From: Pycnococcus provasolii
Lineage: Eukaryota; Chlorophyta; Pseudoscourfieldiophyceae; Pseudoscourfieldiales; Pycnococcaceae
Reading direction: 5' to 3'
NCBI GenBank assembly: GCA_938743325.2
Contig: OW568870.1
Coordinates: 186,001-250,000, forward strand
DNA: 64,000 nt
Under the pieces are notes generated by a model. It was not told where the DNA came from and ran no database searches. It saw nothing but the letters and a program-made list of their open reading frames with translations. This document shows positions 29,422 through 41,300 of the stretch, piece after piece; within the stretch, counting starts at the first letter, position 1; every line of letters starts with the position of its first letter. Position numbers and translations under genes: made by a program.

Positions 29422-30819
29422 CTATTGCACGGCCGCGCGAGCTTGCTGTGCAACCACCGCAGCTGTGCTCGCCTGTCTGTGGATGCGCCCGGCCGCCGCG
29501 CTTCGGCGCGGTACCTGAAGGCATTTGTCGCGTGAATCCCAGCCATCGCGCATGCACCGCCTGTAGCACCGGGAAGGTGCAGCGCGACTCCCGCACGGCG
29601 CGCTTTTGCGAACACGGCATACGGGACATCGCGGTATGCGCACACGCTTTGAATCGCTCTCGCTATCGCCACCGCCAGCATCGAAATCAAGGGGTAGTGG
29701 TGTCGCATCGTCGTACATGACCGCTTCTTCAGCAGTCTGCTCCTGAATGGCGGGGGTGTCCCGCGGCGAGATCACCTCGAATGCTGAGCGCGTGCCACCT
29801 CCGAGCACATCTCTCCTGCTGCTCACGTGGGTATGGGTATGCTGCTGTTGGCACGTATTGAAGTTGCTGGTGTAGGAGGCTGGATGTACATGAGGATGAG
29901 GTGTTGTAATCATCGCGGTTTGAAGGAGAGCCGCTGACATCATCAACTGTGCCGCCTGTGCGACGCTTTGGTTGAAAGAATCCAAGCCATCGTGGCTTGA
30001 GATTGTGCGAATGAGATTTGAGGACGTAGTCCTACTCACGTGATGATGATGATGATGCTCCTGCTGCTGGTGACTCGAGAGGAGTTCTGGCGCCGTCATG
30101 CCGTCAGCAGCACCTTCCTTCTCCATACCAGGTTGGCCAGGATGTGGTTGTTGCTGCTGCTGCCGATGTTGTTGCTGCTGCTGCATCATCATGTTTCCAA
30201 CAATTGCTCCGAGAAATTGATGTGCAGCATATGGCGACGACATCATCATCATCTCTGCCCCTGGGGTGCAGCATTCCGTTGAATATTTGTTTGAATCCTG
30301 ATCTTCTCTAACCGTGGCAACTCGATGGGACAAGCTACGCCCAAAAAGCTCTTTATCGACGGCGTATATCTCTGCCTCGCAGAGTTGCGCTTCGTCGTCA
30401 GCGTTGCGGAACATGCACTCCACGTCGGCGTGGTTGTCGTCGTCGTCATTGACTCCGTCGACTCGGGCGCGTACACGCCGATTCACAGGATTCTGAGGAT
30501 GGGACTGCATTGTTGTCGCCGCGGCTGCCCCAACCCTCCTCTTCCTCATTCCCTTTTTCGATGGTGTTTGGTTAGCATCGACAACATTTTTCGACCTGTT
30601 CTGCAGTACAATCTTCGTCGTCGTCGCCGTCGCGGTTGCGACTTCGTCATGGAGCGATGAGCCCACTCGTGGAAAAACGCCATCATGTTCCTCCTCTGGC
30701 TCAGCCCCGTTGGTTCCCCTGCTCGCTCCCCCGCCAGCCCCGCCACCACCACCACGCGCGACCGCAACAACGGCAGGCGCGGCATGAGCTTGTGCAGGAG
30801 GAGGCGGCATCAGCGTCAA
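29422..30819 (-). CDS. Low-complexity hypothetical protein
   Basis: A 465-residue open frame of low-complexity composition: Ala/Gly-rich start, basic cluster (KKGMRKRRVGAAAA), His and Gln runs (six His; Gln-rich stretch) and a Ser-rich part. The only hint of a domain is near the C-terminus, where CPVCRVRKSAPC and later Cys and Arg residues might form a small metal site. Codon use and composition resemble coding DNA in the middle (repeated CAG/CAC tracts kept in frame). The C-terminal 90 residues look less protein-like and the true end may differ. A nuclear regulatory protein is a guess. No family recognised. Confidence 0.45.
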   Translation of the reverse strand: MTLMPPPPAQAHAAPAVVAVARGGGGGAGGGASRGTNGAEPEEEHDGVFPRVGSSLHDEVATATATTTKIVLQNRSKNVVDANQTPSKKGMRKRRVGAAAATTMQSHPQNPVNRRVRARVDGVNDDDDNHADVECMFRNADDEAQLCEAEIYAVDKELFGRSLSHRVATVREDQDSNKYSTECCTPGAEMMMMSSPYAAHQFLGAIVGNMMMQQQQQHRQQQQQPHPGQPGMEKEGAADGMTAPELLSSHQQQEHHHHHHVSRTTSSNLIRTISSHDGLDSFNQSVAQAAQLMMSAALLQTAMITTPHPHVHPASYTSNFNTCQQQHTHTHVSSRRDVLGGGTRSAFEVISPRDTPAIQEQTAEEAVMYDDATPLPLDFDAGGGDSESDSKRVRIPRCPVCRVRKSAPCGSRAAPSRCYRRCMRDGWDSRDKCLQVPRRSAAAGRIHRQASTAAVVAQQARAAVQ

Positions 30820-31147
30820 CGAAGGTTAGGCAGGCGGAGATCCACGACCCGCGTGCTGCGTGAGCAGCTTTTTGTTAAAGTTTTAACGGACGGGGACGGA
30901 GTGGCGGCTTGCGTCCGAGTGGGTCCGCTGGTGCGGCGAGGCGAGGGGTCCGACACAGCCGGGATTCTGAGGATCCGAACCGATTTTTTGAGGGATGATT
31001 TTTCTTCATCCCGTCGACGTCTTACAAGGTAGTCTAGGTAAACTTTAATATTACCCACCGCAGTCGTCGTTCGGACTACTTCCTAGGAAGTACTGGGGGA
31101 AAGAAAAGCCGAGCCAGCCTGATAGGTAGTACTAAGGTTAACTAACC
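30820..31147. other. Intergenic region with two palindromes
   Basis: A 328-bp spacer. It contains a perfect 14-bp palindrome ACTTCCTAGGAAGT (31078-31091). At the right border there is an inverted repeat, arms CTAAGGTTA and TAACCTTAG around AC (31132-31151), which overlaps the stop codon of the next minus-strand gene and may form the 3'-end hairpin of its transcript. No gene seen. Confidence 0.5.
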
Positions 31148-31453
31148 TTAGCCTACCGCTGGCAGAAAGGTTATGGCACGCTGCCTTCCGTCGAGAGGAA
31201 CCCAAACGGCGGCGGCAAAGGCGGCGACCCACGCGTGCGCGACGTACGAGAGTGCGTCCAGCACGTGGTGATACACCTTGTCATCGCGAGGCTTTCTCTT
31301 GCGCAGATCGAAAATGAGCCTATTTCCAAGTCTTCGGGACAGCAGCAAACTTGTGAAAATGATCTGTGGTGTTTTCACAAAGGGGTTAGCGTTTGTTATG
31401 TTTGTCTCTGTTTATGCGGAGGGTTGGGAAAGCAAGCAAGCAAGCAAAAGTGT

Positions 31454-31505
<52 letters not shown>

Positions 31506-31873
31506 ACCAAAAAAAAGAGACGGGGAAAGATACGTACGATGTTTATGTTCGCGTACTTCGGCAGGGCGTTTCTGTACATGTTGAAGAGTTGGCAGAAAAG
31601 CGTCGTGCAGAGGTAGCAGAAGAGCACCACCTCCACAATGATTGTTTTGTAGGTTGCAAAAATCCTTGCTTGCGCGGCGGATTCCCTGCTGATCTCCCTC
31701 GCCGACGCGCTCTGCTGATTCCCCTGTTGATCAGCTGAGGATGGCGCTCTGTCACCTGCTGAGGCTGTGTTGGCGGCGGAGAAGGCTGACGCCGACGCCG
31801 ACGCCGACGCCGACGCTGACGAGGACGCCGACGCGCCTCCGCCTCCTCGACGGCGCATCCAGGTGCTATCCAA
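31148..31873 (-). CDS. Spliced membrane protein of unknown family (two exons)
   Basis: Exon 1 (31873-31538) and exon 2 (31363-31148) are joined across a 174-nt intron (31537-31364, donor GTACGT, acceptor CACAG), phase 0. The intron contains the (CA/TG)n microsatellite. The protein is about 183 residues. The first 65 are Ala/Ser-rich and low in complexity, from GACGCC repeats. The conserved-looking core has hydrophobic segments TIIVEVVLFCYLCTTLFCQL, then NMYRNALPKYANINIIIFTS, a basic loop LRKRKPRDDKVYHHVLDALS and a last hydrophobic part VAHAWVAAFAAAVWVPL, ending FLPAVG. Two to three membrane spans are likely. I cannot name the family. It is divergent from the gene start at 32033 (about 160 bp apart). 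Start uncertain, because the N-terminus is repeat-derived. Confidence 0.6.
31451..31504. repeat. (TG)n microsatellite in intron
   Basis: About 26 TG dinucleotides with one TA interruption, wholly within the predicted intron of the minus-strand membrane-protein gene. Confidence 0.95.
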
Positions 31874-32032
31874 CGAGAGAGAGGCGAGGCGCAGAGCGGA
31901 AGGCGTGGAAGGCGGAGCCCGGCTGCCCGGGCCCGGGGGGGCTCTCCTCTCCGACCGCTCCAGGGGATCCGTCCTAGCACCTCGGCATGGCCTCGTCCCC
32001 CTCTCGCTGTCCTCTCGCTCGTTTTCCCGGAC

Positions 32033-32106
32033 ATGAGGACGGCGGCGGCACGCTCGACGACGTGGGTACGCGCGTGCGCGCTGCTTGTGCTCCTGGCCAC
32101 CGCGCT
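32033..32106 (+). CDS. Start of a secreted or membrane protein, cut by the gap
   Basis: An ATG at 32033 begins MRTAAARSTTWVRACALLVL, continuing LATAL into the run of Ns: a short basic N-terminus and a Leu/Ala-rich hydrophobic core, a textbook signal peptide. It is the only N-terminus pointing into the gap from the left, and it opposes the giant minus-strand gene entering from the right. It could be a separate convergent gene, or the left contig may be joined in the wrong orientation or to the wrong neighbour. Nothing of its mature protein is visible. Confidence 0.5.
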
Positions 32107-32306
32107 NNNNNNNNNNNNNNNNNNNNNNNNNNNNNNNNNNNNNNNNNNNNNNNNNNNNNNNNNNNNNNNNNNNNNNNNNNNNNNNNNNNNNNNNNNNNNN
32201 NNNNNNNNNNNNNNNNNNNNNNNNNNNNNNNNNNNNNNNNNNNNNNNNNNNNNNNNNNNNNNNNNNNNNNNNNNNNNNNNNNNNNNNNNNNNNNNNNNNN
32301 NNNNNN
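32107..32306. other. Assembly gap (200 N)
   Basis: Exactly 200 Ns, a round number that usually means a gap of unknown size. The right edge is inside a 447-bp tandem repeat unit and the left edge is unique sequence. The array may therefore be collapsed, and the true distance may be much larger. Confidence 0.97.
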
Positions 32307-35300
32307 GAACTCGGCGTCCGTCGTGTCGCCAGCCATGATCAGCACGTCGCCGCCGTTGTCGAAGTCGCCCGTGCCGATCGCAAGCGTGATGTCGCCGCCG
32401 TTGCCGTTCGTCGCGTCGCCCGTCACCACGGAGAAGTGACCGCTGCCGCCGTCCGTCGCGTCGCCCGTGGACAGGCTCATGCCGCCAGACACGCCCGCAG
32501 CGCCCGAGTCAGCCGTCGCGAGCGTCATCGTGCCGCTCGACGAAGAGTTGCTGAAGCCCGTCATCACCGTCACGTTGCCTCCGTGGCCCGTCACGGCGTA
32601 TCCGGCCGTCACGATCACGTCGCCGCCGTTGTCGATCGTCTCGTTGCCGCCCAGCGACTCGCCGGCGGTGATGATGATGTCTCCGCCGTCGCCGCCGTCC
32701 GTCGCGTCCGTCGAGTTGCCGTCGCCAGCCTTGATCGTCACGTCGCCGCCCTTGAACTCGGCGTCCGTCGTGTCGCCAGCCATGATCAGCACGTCGCCGC
32801 CGTTGTCGAAGTCGCCCGTGCCGATCGCAAGCGTGATGTCGCCGCCGTTGCCGTTCGTCGCGTCGCCCGTCACCAAGGAGAAGTGACCGCTGCCGCCGTC
32901 CGTCGCGTCGCCCGTGGACAGGCTCATGCCGCCAGACACGCCCGCAGCGCCCGAGTCAGCCGTCGCGAGCGTCATCGTGCCGCTCGACGAAGAGTTGCTG
33001 AAGCCCGTCATCACCGTCACGTTGCCTCCGTGGCCCGTCACGGCGTATCCGGCCGTCACGATCACGTCGCCGCCGTTGTCGATCGTCTCGTTGCCGCCCA
33101 GCGACTCGCCGGCGGTGATGATGATGTCTCCGCCGTCGCCGCCGTCCGTCGCGTCCGTCGAGTTGCCGTCGCCAGCCTTGATCGTCACGTCGCCGCCCTT
33201 GAACTCGGCGTCCGTCGTGTCGCCAGCCATGATCAGCACGTCGCCGCCGTTGTCGAAGTCGCCCGTGCCGATCGCAAGCGTGATGTCGCCGCCGTTGCCG
33301 TTCGTCGCGTCGCCCGTCACCAAGGAGAAGTGACCGCTGCCGCCGTCCGTCGCGTCGCCCGTGGACAGGCTCATGCCGCCAGACACGCCCGCAGCGCCCG
33401 AGTCAGCCGTCGCGAGCGTCATCGTGCCGCTCGACGAAGAGTTGCTGAAGCCCGTCATCACCGTCACGTTGCCTCCGTGGCCCGTCACGGCGTATCCGGC
33501 CGTCCACGATCACGTCGCCGCCGTTGTCGATCGTCTCGTTGCCGCCCAGCGACTCGCCGGCGGTGATGATGATATCTCCGCCGTCGCCGCCGTCCGTCGC
33601 GTCCGTCGAGTTGCCGTCGCCAGCCTTGATCGTCACGTCGCCGCCCTTGAACTCGGCGTCCGTCGTGTCACCAGCCATGATCAGCACGTCGCCGCCGTTG
33701 TCGAAGTCGCCCGTGCCGATCGCAAGCGTGATGTCGCCGCCGTTGCCGTTCGTCGCGTCGCCCGTCACCACGGAGAAGTGACCGCTGCCGCCGTCCGTCG
33801 CGTCGCCCGTGGACAGGCTCATGCCGCCAGACACGCCCGCAGCGCCCGAGTCAGCCGTCGCGAGCGTCATCGTGCCGCTCGACGAAGAGTTGCTGAAGCC
33901 CGTCATCACCGTCACGTTGCCTCCGTGGCCCGTCACGGCGTATCCGGCCGTCACGATCACGTCGCCGCCGTTGTCGATCGTCTCGTTGCCGCCCAGCGAC
34001 TCGCCGGCGGTGATGATGATATCTCCGCCGTCGCCGCCGTCCGTCGCGTCCGTCGAGTTGCCGTCGCCAGCCTTGATCGTCACGTCGCCGCCCTTGAACT
34101 CGGCGTCCGTCGTGTCGCCAGCCATGATCAGCACGTCGCCGCCGTTGTCGAAGTCGCCCGTGCCGATCGCAAGCGTGATGTCGCCGCCGTTGCCGTTCGT
34201 CGCGTCGCCCGTCACCAAGGAGAAGTGACCGCTGCCGCCGTCCGTCGCGTCGCCCGTGGACAGGCTCATGCCGCCAGACACGCCCGCAGCGCCCGAGTCA
34301 GCCGTCGCGAGCGTCATCGTGCCGCTCGACGAAGAGTTGCTGAAGCCCGTCATCACCGTCACGTTGCCTCCGTGGCCCGTCACGGCGTATCCGGCCGTCA
34401 CGATCACGTCGCCGCCGTTGTCGATCGTCTCGTTGCCGCCCAGCGACTCGCCGGCGGTGATGATGATGTCTCCGCCGTCGCCGCCGTCCGTCGCGTCCGT
34501 CGAGTTGCCGTCGCCAGCCTTGATCGTCACGTCGCCGCCCTTGAACTCGGCGTCCGTCGTGTCACCAGCCATGATCAGCACGTCGCCGCCGTTGTCGAAG
34601 TCGCCCGTGCCAATCGCAAGCGTGATGTCGCCGCCGTTGCCGTTCGTCGCGTCGCCCGTCACCAAGGAGAAGTGACCGCTGCCGCCGTCCGTCGCGTCGC
34701 CCGTGGACAGGCTCATGCCGCCAGACACGCCCGCAGCGCCCGAGTCAGCCGTCGCGAGCGTCATCGTGCCGCTCGACGAAGAGTTGCTGAAGCCCGTCAT
34801 CACCGTCACGTTGCCTCCGTGGCCCGTCACGGCGTATCCGGCCGTCACGATCACGTCGCCGCCGTTGTCGATCGTCTCGTTGCCGCCCAGCGACTCGCCG
34901 GCGGTGATGATGATATCTCCGCCGTCGCCGCCGTCCGTCGCGTCCGTCGAGTTGCCGTCGCCAGCCTTGATCGTCACGTCGCCGCCCTTGAACTCGGCGT
35001 CCGTCGTGTCACCAGCCATGATCAGCACGTCGCCGCCGTTGTCGAAGTCGCCCGTGCCGATCGCAAGCGTGATGTCGCCGCCGTTGCCGTTCGTCGCGTC
35101 GCCCGTCACCAAGGAGAAGTGACCGCTGCCGCCGTCCGTCGCGTCGCCCGTGGACAGGCTCATGCCGCCAGATACGCCCGCAGCGCCCGAGTCAGCCGTC
35201 GCGAGCGTCATCGTGCCGCTCGACGAAGAGTTGCTGAAGCCCGTCATCACCGTCACGTTGCCTCCGTGGCCCGTCACGGCGTATCCGGCCGTCACGATCA

Positions 35301-38300
35301 CGTCGCCGCCGTTGTCGATCGTCTCGTTGCCGCCCAGCGACTCGCCGGCGGTGATGATGATGTCTCCGCCGTCGCCGCCGTCCGTCGCGTCCGTCGAGTT
35401 GCCGTCGCCAGCCTTGATCGTCACGTCGCCGCCCTTGAACTCGGCGTCCGTCGTGTCACCAGCCATGATCAGCACGTCGCCGCCGTTGTCGAAGTCGCCC
35501 GTGCCGATCGCAAGCGTGATGTCGCCGCCGTTGCCGTTCGTCGCGTCGCCCGTCACCAAGGAGAAGTGACCGCTGCCGCCGTCCGTCGCGTCGCCCGTGG
35601 ACAGGCTCATGCCGCCAGACACGCCCGCAGCGCCCGAGTCAGCCGTCGCGAGCGTCATCGTGCCGCTCGACGAAGAGTTGCTGAAGCCCGTCATCACCGT
35701 CACGTTGCCTCCGTGGCCCGTCACGGCGTATCCGGCCGTCACGATCACGTCGCCGCCGTTGTCGATCGTCTCGTTGCCGCCCAGCGACTCGCCGGCGGTG
35801 ATGATGATGTCTCCGCCGTCGCCGCCGTCCGTCGCGTCCGTCGAGTTGCCGTCGCCAGCCTTGATCGTCACGTCGCCGCCCTTGAACTCGGCGTCCGTCG
35901 TGTCACCAGCCATGATCAGCACGTCGCCGCCGTTGTCGAAGTCGCCCGTGCCGATCGCAAGCGTGATGTCGCCGCCGTTGCCGTTCGTCGCGTCGCCCGT
36001 CACCAAGGAGAAGTGACCGCTGCCGCCGTCCGTCGCGTCGCCCGTGGACAGGCTCATGCCGCCAGACACGCCCGCAGCGCCCGAGTCAGCCGTCGCGAGC
36101 GTCATCGTGCCGCTCGACGAAGAGTTGCTGAAGCCCGTCATCACCGTCACGTTGCCTCCGTGGCCCGTCACGGCGTATCCGGCCGTCACGATCACGTCGC
36201 CGCCGTTGTCGATCGTCTCGTTGCCGCCCAGCGACTCGCCGGCGGTGATGATGATATCTCCGCCGTCGCCGCCGTCCGTCGCGTCCGTCGAGTTGCCGTC
36301 GCCAGCCTTGATCGTCACGTCGCCGCCCTTGAACTCGGCGTCCGTCGTGTCACCAGCCATGATCAGCACGTCGCCGCCGTTGTCGAAGTCGCCCGTGCCG
36401 ATCGCAAGCGTGATGTCGCCGCCGTTGCCGTTCGTCGCGTCGCCCGTCACCAAGGAGAAGTGACCGCTGCCGCCGTCCGTCGCGTCGCCCGTGGACAGGC
36501 TCATGCCGCCAGACACGCCCGCGGCGCCCGAGTCAGCCGTCGCGAGCGTCATCGTGCCGCTCGACGAAGAGTTGCTGAAGCCCGTCATCACCGTCACGTT
36601 GCCTCCGTGGCCCGTCACGGCGTATCCGGCCGTCACGATCACGTCGCCGCCGTTGTCGATCGTCTCGTTGCCGCCCAGCGACTCGCCGGCGGTGATGATG
36701 ATGTCTCCGCCGTCGCCGCCGTCCGTCGCGTCCGTCGAGTTGCCGTCGCCAGCCTTGATCGTCACGTCGCCGCCCTTGAACTCGGCGTCCGTCGTGTCAC
36801 CAGCCATGATCAGCACGTCGCCGCCGTTGTCGAAGTCGCCCGTGCCGATCGCAAGCGTGATGTCGCCGCCGTTGCCGTTCGTCGCGTCGCCCGTCACCAC
36901 GGAGAAGTGACCGCTGCCGCCGTCCGTCGCGTCGCCCGTGGACAGGCTCATGCCGCCAGACACGCCCGCAGCGCCCGAGTCAGCCGTCGCGAGCGTCATC
37001 GTGCCGCTCGACGAAGAGTTGCTGAAGCCCGTCATCACCGTCACGTTGCCTCCGTGGCCCGTCACGGCGTATCCGGCCGTCACGATCACGTCGCCGCCGT
37101 TGTCGATCGTCTCGTTGCCGCCCAGCGACTCGCCGGCGGTGATGATGATGTCTCCGCCGTCGCCGCCGTCCGTCGCGTCCGTCGAGTTGCCGTCGCCAGC
37201 CTTGATCGTCACGTCGCCGCCCTTGAACTCGGCGTCCGTCGTGTCGCCAGCCATGACCAGCACGTCGCCGCCGTTGTCGAAGTCGCCCGTGCCGATCGCA
37301 AGCGTGATGTCGCCGCCGTTGCCGTTCGTCGCGTCGCCCGTCACCAAGGAGAAGTGACCGCTGCCGCCGTCCGTCGCGTCGCCCGTGGACAGGCTCATGC
37401 CGCCAGACACGCCCGCAGCGCCCGAGTCAGCCGTCGCGAGCGTCATCGTGCCGCTCGACGAAGAGTTGCTGAAGCCCGTCATCACCGTCACGTTGCCTCC
37501 GTGGCCCGTCACGGCGTATCCGGCCGTCACGATCACGTCGCCGCCGTTGTCGATCGTCTCGTTGCCGCCCAGCGACTCGCCGGCGGTGATGATGATATCT
37601 CCGCCGTCGCCGCCGTCCGTCGCGTCCGTCGAGTTGCCGTCGCCAGCCTTGATCGTCACGTCGCCGCCCTTGAACTCGGCGTCCGTCGTGTCACCAGCCA
37701 TGATCAGCACGTCGCCGCCGTTGTCGAAGTCGCCCGTGCCGATCGCAAGCGTGATGTCGCCGCCGTTGCCGTTCGTCGCGTCGCCCGTCACCAAGGAGAA
37801 GTGACCGCTGCCGCCGTCCGTCGCGTCGCCCGTGGACAGGCTCATGCCGCCAGACACGCCCGCAGCGCCCGAGTCAGCCGTCGCGAGCGTCATCGTGCCG
37901 CTCGACGAAGAGTTGCTGAAGCCCGTCATCACCGTCACGTTGCCTCCGTGGCCTGTCACGGCGTATCCGGCCGTCACGATCACGTCGCCGCCGTTGTCGA
38001 TCGTCTCGTTGCCGCCCAGCGACTCGCCGGCGGTGATGATGATGTCTCCGCCGTCGCCGCCGTCCGTCGCGTCCGTCGAGTTGCCGTCGCCAGCCTTGAT
38101 CGTCACGTCGCCGCCCTTGAACTCGGCGTCCGTCGTGTCGCCAGCCATGATCAGCACGTCGCCGCCGTTGTCGAAGTCGCCCGTGCCGATCGCAAGCGTG
38201 ATGTCGCCGCCGTTGCCGTTCGTCGCGTCGCCCGTCACCAAGGAGAAGTGACCGCTGCCGCCGTCCGTCGCGTCGCCCGTGGACAGGCTCATGCCGCCAG

Positions 38301-41300
38301 ACACGCCCGCAGCGCCCGAGTCAGCCGTCGCGAGCGTCATCGTGCCGCTCGACGAAGAGTTGCTGAAGCCCGTCATCACCGTCACGTTGCCTCCGTGGCC
38401 CGTCACGGCGTATCCGGCCGTCACGATCACGTCGCCGCCGTTGTCGATCGTCTCGTTGCCGCCCAGCGACTCGCCGGCGGTGATGATGATATCTCCGCCG
38501 TCGCCGCCGTCCGTCGCGTCCGTCGAGTTGCCGTCGCCAGCCTTGATCGTCACGTCGCCGCCCTTGAACTCGGCGTCCGTCGTGTCACCAGCCATGATCA
38601 GCACGTCGCCGCCGTTGTCGAAGTCGCCCGTGCCGATCGCAAGCGTGATGTCGCCGCCGTTGCCGTTCGTCGCGTCGCCCGTCACCAAGGAGAAGTGACC
38701 GCTGCCGCCGTCCGTCGCGTCGCCCGTGGACAGGCTCATGCCGCCAGACACGCCCGCAGCGCCCGAGTCAGCCGTCGCGAGCGTCATCGTGCCGCTCGAC
38801 GAAGAGTTGCTGAAGCCCGTCATCACCGTCACGTTGCCTCCGTGGCCCGTCACGGCGTATCCGGCCGTCACGATCACGTCGCCGCCGTTGTCGATCGTCT
38901 CGTTGCCGCCCAGCGACTCGCCGGCGGTGATGATGATATCTCCGCCGTCGCCGCCGTCCGTCGCGTCCGTCGAGTTGCCGTCGCCAGCCTTGATCGTCAC
39001 GTCGCCGCCCTTGAACTCGGCGTCCGTCGTGTCGCCAGCCATGATCAGCACGTCGCCGCCGTTGTCGAAGTCGCCCGTGCCGATCGCAAGCGTGATGTCG
39101 CCGCCGTTGCCGTTCGTCGCGTCGCCCGTCACCACGGAGAAGTGACCGCTGCCGCCGTCCGTCGCGTCGCCCGTGGACAGGCTCATGCCGCCAGACACGC
39201 CCGCAGCGCCCGAGTCAGCCGTCGCGAGCGTCATCGTGCCGCTCGACGAAGAGTTGCTGAAGCCCGTCATCACCGTCACGTTGCCTCCGTGGCCCGTCAC
39301 GGCGTATCCGGCCGTCACGATCACGTCGCCGCCGTTGTCGATCGTCTCGTTGCCGCCCAGCGACTCGCCGGCGGTGATGATGATGTCTCCGCCGTCGCCG
39401 CCGTCCGTCGCGTCCGTCGAGTTGCCGTCGCCAGCCTTGATCGTCACGTCGCCGCCCTTGAACTCGGCGTCCGTCGTGTCGCCAGCCATGATCAGCACGT
39501 CGCCGCCGTTGTCGAAGTCGCCCGTACCGATCGCAAGCGTGATGTCGCCGCCGTTGCCGTTCGTCGCGTCGCCTGTCACCACGGAGAAGTGACCGCTGCC
39601 GCCGTCCGTCGCGTCGCCCGTGGACAGGCTCATGCCGCCAGACACGCCCGCAGCGCCCGAGTCAGCCGTCGCGAGCGTCATCGTGCCGCTCGACGAAGAG
39701 TTGCTGAAGCCCGTCATCACCGTCACGTTGCCTCCGTGGCCCGTCACGGCGTATCCGGCCGTCACGATCACGTCGCCGCCGTTGTCGATCGTCTCGTTGC
39801 CGCCCAGCGACTCGCCGGCGGTGATGATGATGTCTCCGCCGTCTCCGCCGTCCGTCGCGTCCGTCGAGTTGCCGTCGCCAGCCTTGATCGTCACGTCGCC
39901 GCCCTTGAACTCGGCGTCCGTCGTGTCGCCAGCCATGATCAGCACGTCGCCGCCGTTGTCGAAGTCGCCCGTGCCGATCGCAAGCGTGATGTCGCCGCCG
40001 TTGCCGTTCGTCGCGTCGCCCGTCACCAAGGAGAAGTGACCGCTGCCGCCGTCCGTCGCGTCGCCCGTGGACAGGCTCATGCCGCCAGACACGCCCGCAG
40101 CGCCCGAGTCAGCCGTCGCGAGCGTCATCGTGCCGCTCGACGAAGAGTTGCTGAAGCCCGTCATCACCGTCACGTTGCCTCCGTGGCCCGTCACGGCGTA
40201 TCCGGCCGTCACGATCACGTCGCCGCCGTTGTCGATCGTCTCGTTGCCGCCCAGCGACTCGCCGGCGGTGATGATGATATCTCCGCCGTCTCCGCCGTCC
40301 GTCGCGTCCGTCGAGTTGCCGTCGCCAGCCTTGATCGTCACGTCGCCGCCCTTGAACTCGGCGTCCGTCGTGTCGCCAGCCATGATCAGCACGTCGCCAC
40401 CGTTGTCGAAGTCGCCCGTGCCGATCGCAAGCGTGATGTCGCCGCCGTTGCCGTTCGTCGCGTCGCCCGTCACCAAGGAGAAGTGACCGCTGCCGCCGTC
40501 CGTCGCGTCGCCCGTAGACAGGCTCATGCCGCCAGACACGCCCGCAGCGCCCGAGTCAGCCGTCGCGAGCGTCATCGTGCCGCTCGACGAAGAGTTGCTG
40601 AAGCCCGTCATCACCGTCACGTTGCCTCCGTGGCCCGTCACGGCGTATCCGGCCGTCACGATCACGTCGCCGCCGTTGTCGATCGTCTCGTTGCCGCCCA
40701 GCGACTCGCCGGCGGTGATGATGATGTCTCCGCCGTCGCCGCCGTCCGTCGCGTCCGTCGAGTTGCCGTCGCCAGCCTTGATCGTCACGTCGCCGCCCTT
40801 GAACTCGGCGTCCGTCGTGTCACCAGCCATGATCAGCACGTCGCCGCCGTTGTCGAAGTCGCCCGTGCCGATCGCAAGCGTGATGTCGCCGCCGTTGCCG
40901 TTCGTCGCGTCGCCCGTCACCACGGAGAAGTGACCGCTGCCGCCGTCCGTCGCGTCGCCCGTGGACAGGCTCATGCCGCCAGACACGCCCGCAGCGCCCG
41001 AGTCAGCCGTCGCGAGCGTCATCGTGCCGCTCGACGAAGAGTTGCTGAAGCCCGTCATCACCGTCACGTTGCCTCCGTGGCCCGTCACGGCGTATCCGGC
41101 CGTCACGATCACGTCGCCGCCGTTGTCGATCGTCTCGTTGCCGCCCAGCGACTCGCCGGCGGTGATGATGATATCTCCGCCGTCGCCGCCGTCCGTCGCG
41201 TCCGTCGAGTTGCCGTCGCCAGCCTTGATCGTCACGTCGCCGCCCTTGAACTCGGCGTCCGTCGTGTCGCCAGCCATGATCAGCACGTCGCCGCCGTTGT

